Assembly (NCBI GenBank): GCA_903859225.1
Contig: CAIOLV010000148.1
Span: forward strand, 1-6,397
Length of the DNA: 6,397 bases
Source: an uncultured bacterium
Lineage (GTDB): Bacteria; Bipolaricaulota; Bipolaricaulia; UBA7950; UBA9294
Direction: 5' to 3'
In this document: positions 5,069 to 6,397 of the stretch, in pieces
Layout of the letters: each line of letters begins with the position of its first letter
Position numbering within the stretch: the stretch's first letter is position 1
Translations under genes and position numbers: made by a program
Notes under the pieces: model-generated
What the model saw: only the letters and a program-made list of their open reading frames with translations
What the model was told of the DNA's origin: nothing
The model's database searches: none

Positions 5069-6014
5069 GAATCCTCCGCAGCATGCTTCCGAACGCGCTC
5101 AGGTCGAGCGCCGAGAAGTCGAGCGTCAGCCCGATGCGGTGCGTTGGGCCCACCGCATGCGACACGAACGCGTAGTCAATCAAGAACCCCTGCACATTGA
5201 GGCCCACGCCGGCCGTGATCGACATTTCGCCCTTGCTCAAGACGCCGAGACGAAGGGCCAGCGCCGGGACCGGCTCGTAGGTAATGCCGAAGTTGGCGGA
5301 GCCCGCGAGGTGAATGTCCGCTGCGACCGTCACGGAGCCGAGGAAGCGCGCCGTCAGGCCGAGCCCGATGTCCATCGGGAGCGTCTCCTGCGTGGCATCG
5401 TAGGACACGCCGCCGAACAGGTTGCCGAGCGTGAGTCCGAGCGCGGCGTCGGATATCGCCACCGGACCGAGCGACAACGGCGGGATGTCCATTCGGAACC
5501 CGAGGTCGAACGCGAATCCACTCCCCGAGATACCGGCGATCTTCGACGAGACGCCTTTCAGAAGGCCGCCGATCGAGAACGACAGCGGCATCTGCGGCAG
5601 GAAGGGGAACATCGTCGGATCCACGCCGAACCCGAACATGTACGCCGTGCTGGAATAGGCAATGTCGGCGGTCGGGTTCCCTGCAGCATCGTAGCCGTCA
5701 ATGCCGCCGGAGCTGTAGAGCTCCGCCGCGACGGCGAAGCCTCGTAGCGCCAGCGAGAAGGCCGTGTAGTTCGCCACGCCCATATGCGAGGCGTAGAACG
5801 AGCTGAAGCTGATGCCCGGAAGGCCGGCGAGGCCGGCGGGGTTGTAGTAGACCGTCTCCGCGCCGTTCACGACGGCGATGCCCGCGCCGCCCGCGCCGAT
5901 CTGGGCGACGCCCGGCGCGATGTCCAGAACGGTCACCGCTTCCTCGCCCGTCGCACCGAGGCCCAGCCCCGCAACGAGGAGGGCCACCCCAAGAATACTG
6001 AGTCTCCGTTTCAT
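5061..6014 (-). CDS. PorV/PorQ-like (UPF0164-type) outer-membrane beta-barrel protein
   Basis: This 317-residue protein has a signal peptide (MKRR, hydrophobic 6-20, likely cleavage around Ala21-Gly23). The mature start resembles the PorV/PorQ and UPF0164 families: a Gly-rich GAGGAGIAVVNGAETVYYNPAG-type block at 40-61 (including YYNPAGLAGL 56-65), then alternating strands of small and aromatic residues typical of a FadL-like barrel, ending with the strand HRIGLTLDF (292-300). Phe300 could end the barrel signal; a 17-residue tail follows. In Bacteroidota, PorV is the type IX secretion barrel that shuttles tail-domain cargo at the outer membrane; related barrels occur in many phyla with unknown roles. 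The start is well fixed by AAGGAGGG six bases upstream. The gene closely follows a gene whose product ends in a FlgD/type-IX-like tail domain, suggesting joint function. Barrel identity is good; a PorV role is inferred. Confidence 0.82.
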   Translation of the reverse strand: MKRRLSILGVALLVAGLGLGATGEEAVTVLDIAPGVAQIGAGGAGIAVVNGAETVYYNPAGLAGLPGISFSSFYASHMGVANYTAFSLALRGFAVAAELYSSGGIDGYDAAGNPTADIAYSSTAYMFGFGVDPTMFPFLPQMPLSFSIGGLLKGVSSKIAGISGSGFAFDLGFRMDIPPLSLGPVAISDAALGLTLGNLFGGVSYDATQETLPMDIGLGLTARFLGSVTVAADIHLAGSANFGITYEPVPALALRLGVLSKGEMSITAGVGLNVQGFLIDYAFVSHAVGPTHRIGLTLDFSALDLSAFGSMLRRILP

Positions 6015-6020
6015 GTTGTC

Positions 6021-6028
6021 CCCTCCTT
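6021..6028 (-). promoter_or_regulatory. Strong Shine-Dalgarno overlapping the upstream stop codon
   Basis: On the minus strand AAGGAGGG (6028-6021) lies six bases before the barrel ATG (6014-6012). The TAA stop of the preceding gene (6029-6027) overlaps its first bases. This tight layout supports one mRNA and likely translational coupling of the two genes. Confidence 0.8.
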
Positions 6029-6397
6029 ATCGCACGATGAGCAGCCGGAACACATCGGACCGTACGGTGCCGCCTGCGGCGGCGGTCCCTGTGACGATGC
6101 AGAAGTACAGCCCGTTGCCCACCGGGTCCCCTGCGCTATCGAGCAGATTCCACAAGTAGCTGGTAGCCCCAGTCACCAGATCCTCTTCCAGCACCAACCG
6201 CCCATCGATCCGGAAGATGCGGAGCACCAGGTTCGTCGTCCCGTCCGGCAAGAGCAAGTTGAACGTCGCCTGGATCGATGCAGGGTTCGGGTAGGCGTAG
6301 ACGATGACGCGGGTCGGACCGCTAACGGTGATTGTCATCGTCTTCGGCAGACTCTCTCCGCCGCGCGAGTCGACGGCGATCACGCTCACCGTGACCG
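6027..6397 (-). CDS. C-terminal end of a surface/secreted protein with FlgD/type-IX-like tail domain (cut by window edge)
   Basis: The frame is open from the right edge to the TAA at 6029-6027, giving 122 complete residues. A GTG at 6389 is not taken as the start because it lies inside a beta-strand (VTVSVIAVDSRGG) typical of the end of an Ig/cadherin-like domain, so the protein continues beyond the window. From VIVYAYPNPA onward it matches the FlgD Ig-like / type IX C-terminal sorting fold: the YPNP opening, a strand LVLRIFRIDGRLV, a Trp-Asn-Leu-Leu-Asp-Ser-Ala-Gly stretch, the GNGLYFCIV strand, and a last strand RSDVFRLLIVR ending in Arg. In Bacteroidota such tails direct proteins across the outer membrane through the type IX system; in other phyla the same fold is often just a terminal domain. 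The PorV-like gene follows after 12 bases. Domain identity is good; the protein's main activity is unseen. Confidence 0.8.
   Translation of the reverse strand, partial: VTVSVIAVDSRGGESLPKTMTITVSGPTRVIVYAYPNPASIQATFNLLLPDGTTNLVLRIFRIDGRLVLEEDLVTGATSYLWNLLDSAGDPVGNGLYFCIVTGTAAAGGTVRSDVFRLLIVR

Noticed and set aside
6387..6389. GTG at 6389 as the start of a small 120-residue protein
   Set aside because: The frame stays open to the window edge and the GTG lies within a beta-strand of a preceding Ig-like domain, so the gene is cut by the edge.

Overview
The window is GC-rich and gene-dense. It suggests an uncultivated Gram-negative-type bacterium: one gene encodes an outer-membrane beta-barrel protein of the PorV/PorQ (UPF0164-like) kind, and several proteins carry Sec signal peptides. 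The combination of NosD-like beta-helix proteins, a PorV-like barrel, a FlgD-like C-terminal tail domain and a Tgt of a type I associate with candidate phyla would fit a lineage such as Bipolaricaulota/Acetothermia. That placement is an impression from protein style and is not proven by the window.

Layout, left to right. (1) Minus strand 2033 to 1: a two-gene unit. It holds a 632-residue secreted parallel beta-helix protein with a C-terminal DUF192 domain, then the start of a HAD phosphatase whose ATG lies one base past the stop codon of the first gene (TAGCATG). (2) 2034-2302: a divergent intergenic region with a plausible sigma70-type promoter for the minus-strand unit and a possible leaderless promoter for the plus-strand gene. 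(3) Plus strand 2303-3334: a secreted DUF4015 (putative glycoside hydrolase, TIM-barrel) protein. (4) 3335-3775: 441 bases with no convincing gene, but with hairpins and an imperfect direct repeat. (5) Plus strand 3776-4987: a complete tRNA-guanine transglycosylase (tgt) with all catalytic and zinc residues, plus an internal insertion and an altered substrate loop. (6) 4988-5060: a short convergent gap with a strong hairpin. (7) Minus strand 6397 to 5061: the C-terminal end of a large surface or secreted protein with a FlgD/type-IX-like tail domain, closely followed by the PorV-like barrel gene.

Themes. Four of the six genes encode envelope or exported products. The tail-domain protein and PorV-like barrel resemble the cargo/shuttle pairing of type IX secretion, and the fusion of a beta-helix to DUF192 is the most unusual architecture seen. 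Tgt is the one well-understood housekeeping enzyme (queuosine modification of tRNA). I see no mobile element, CRISPR array, rRNA or tRNA gene. I found no complete new multi-gene system; the best leads are the DUF192 fusion, the tail-domain/barrel pair and the variant Tgt.
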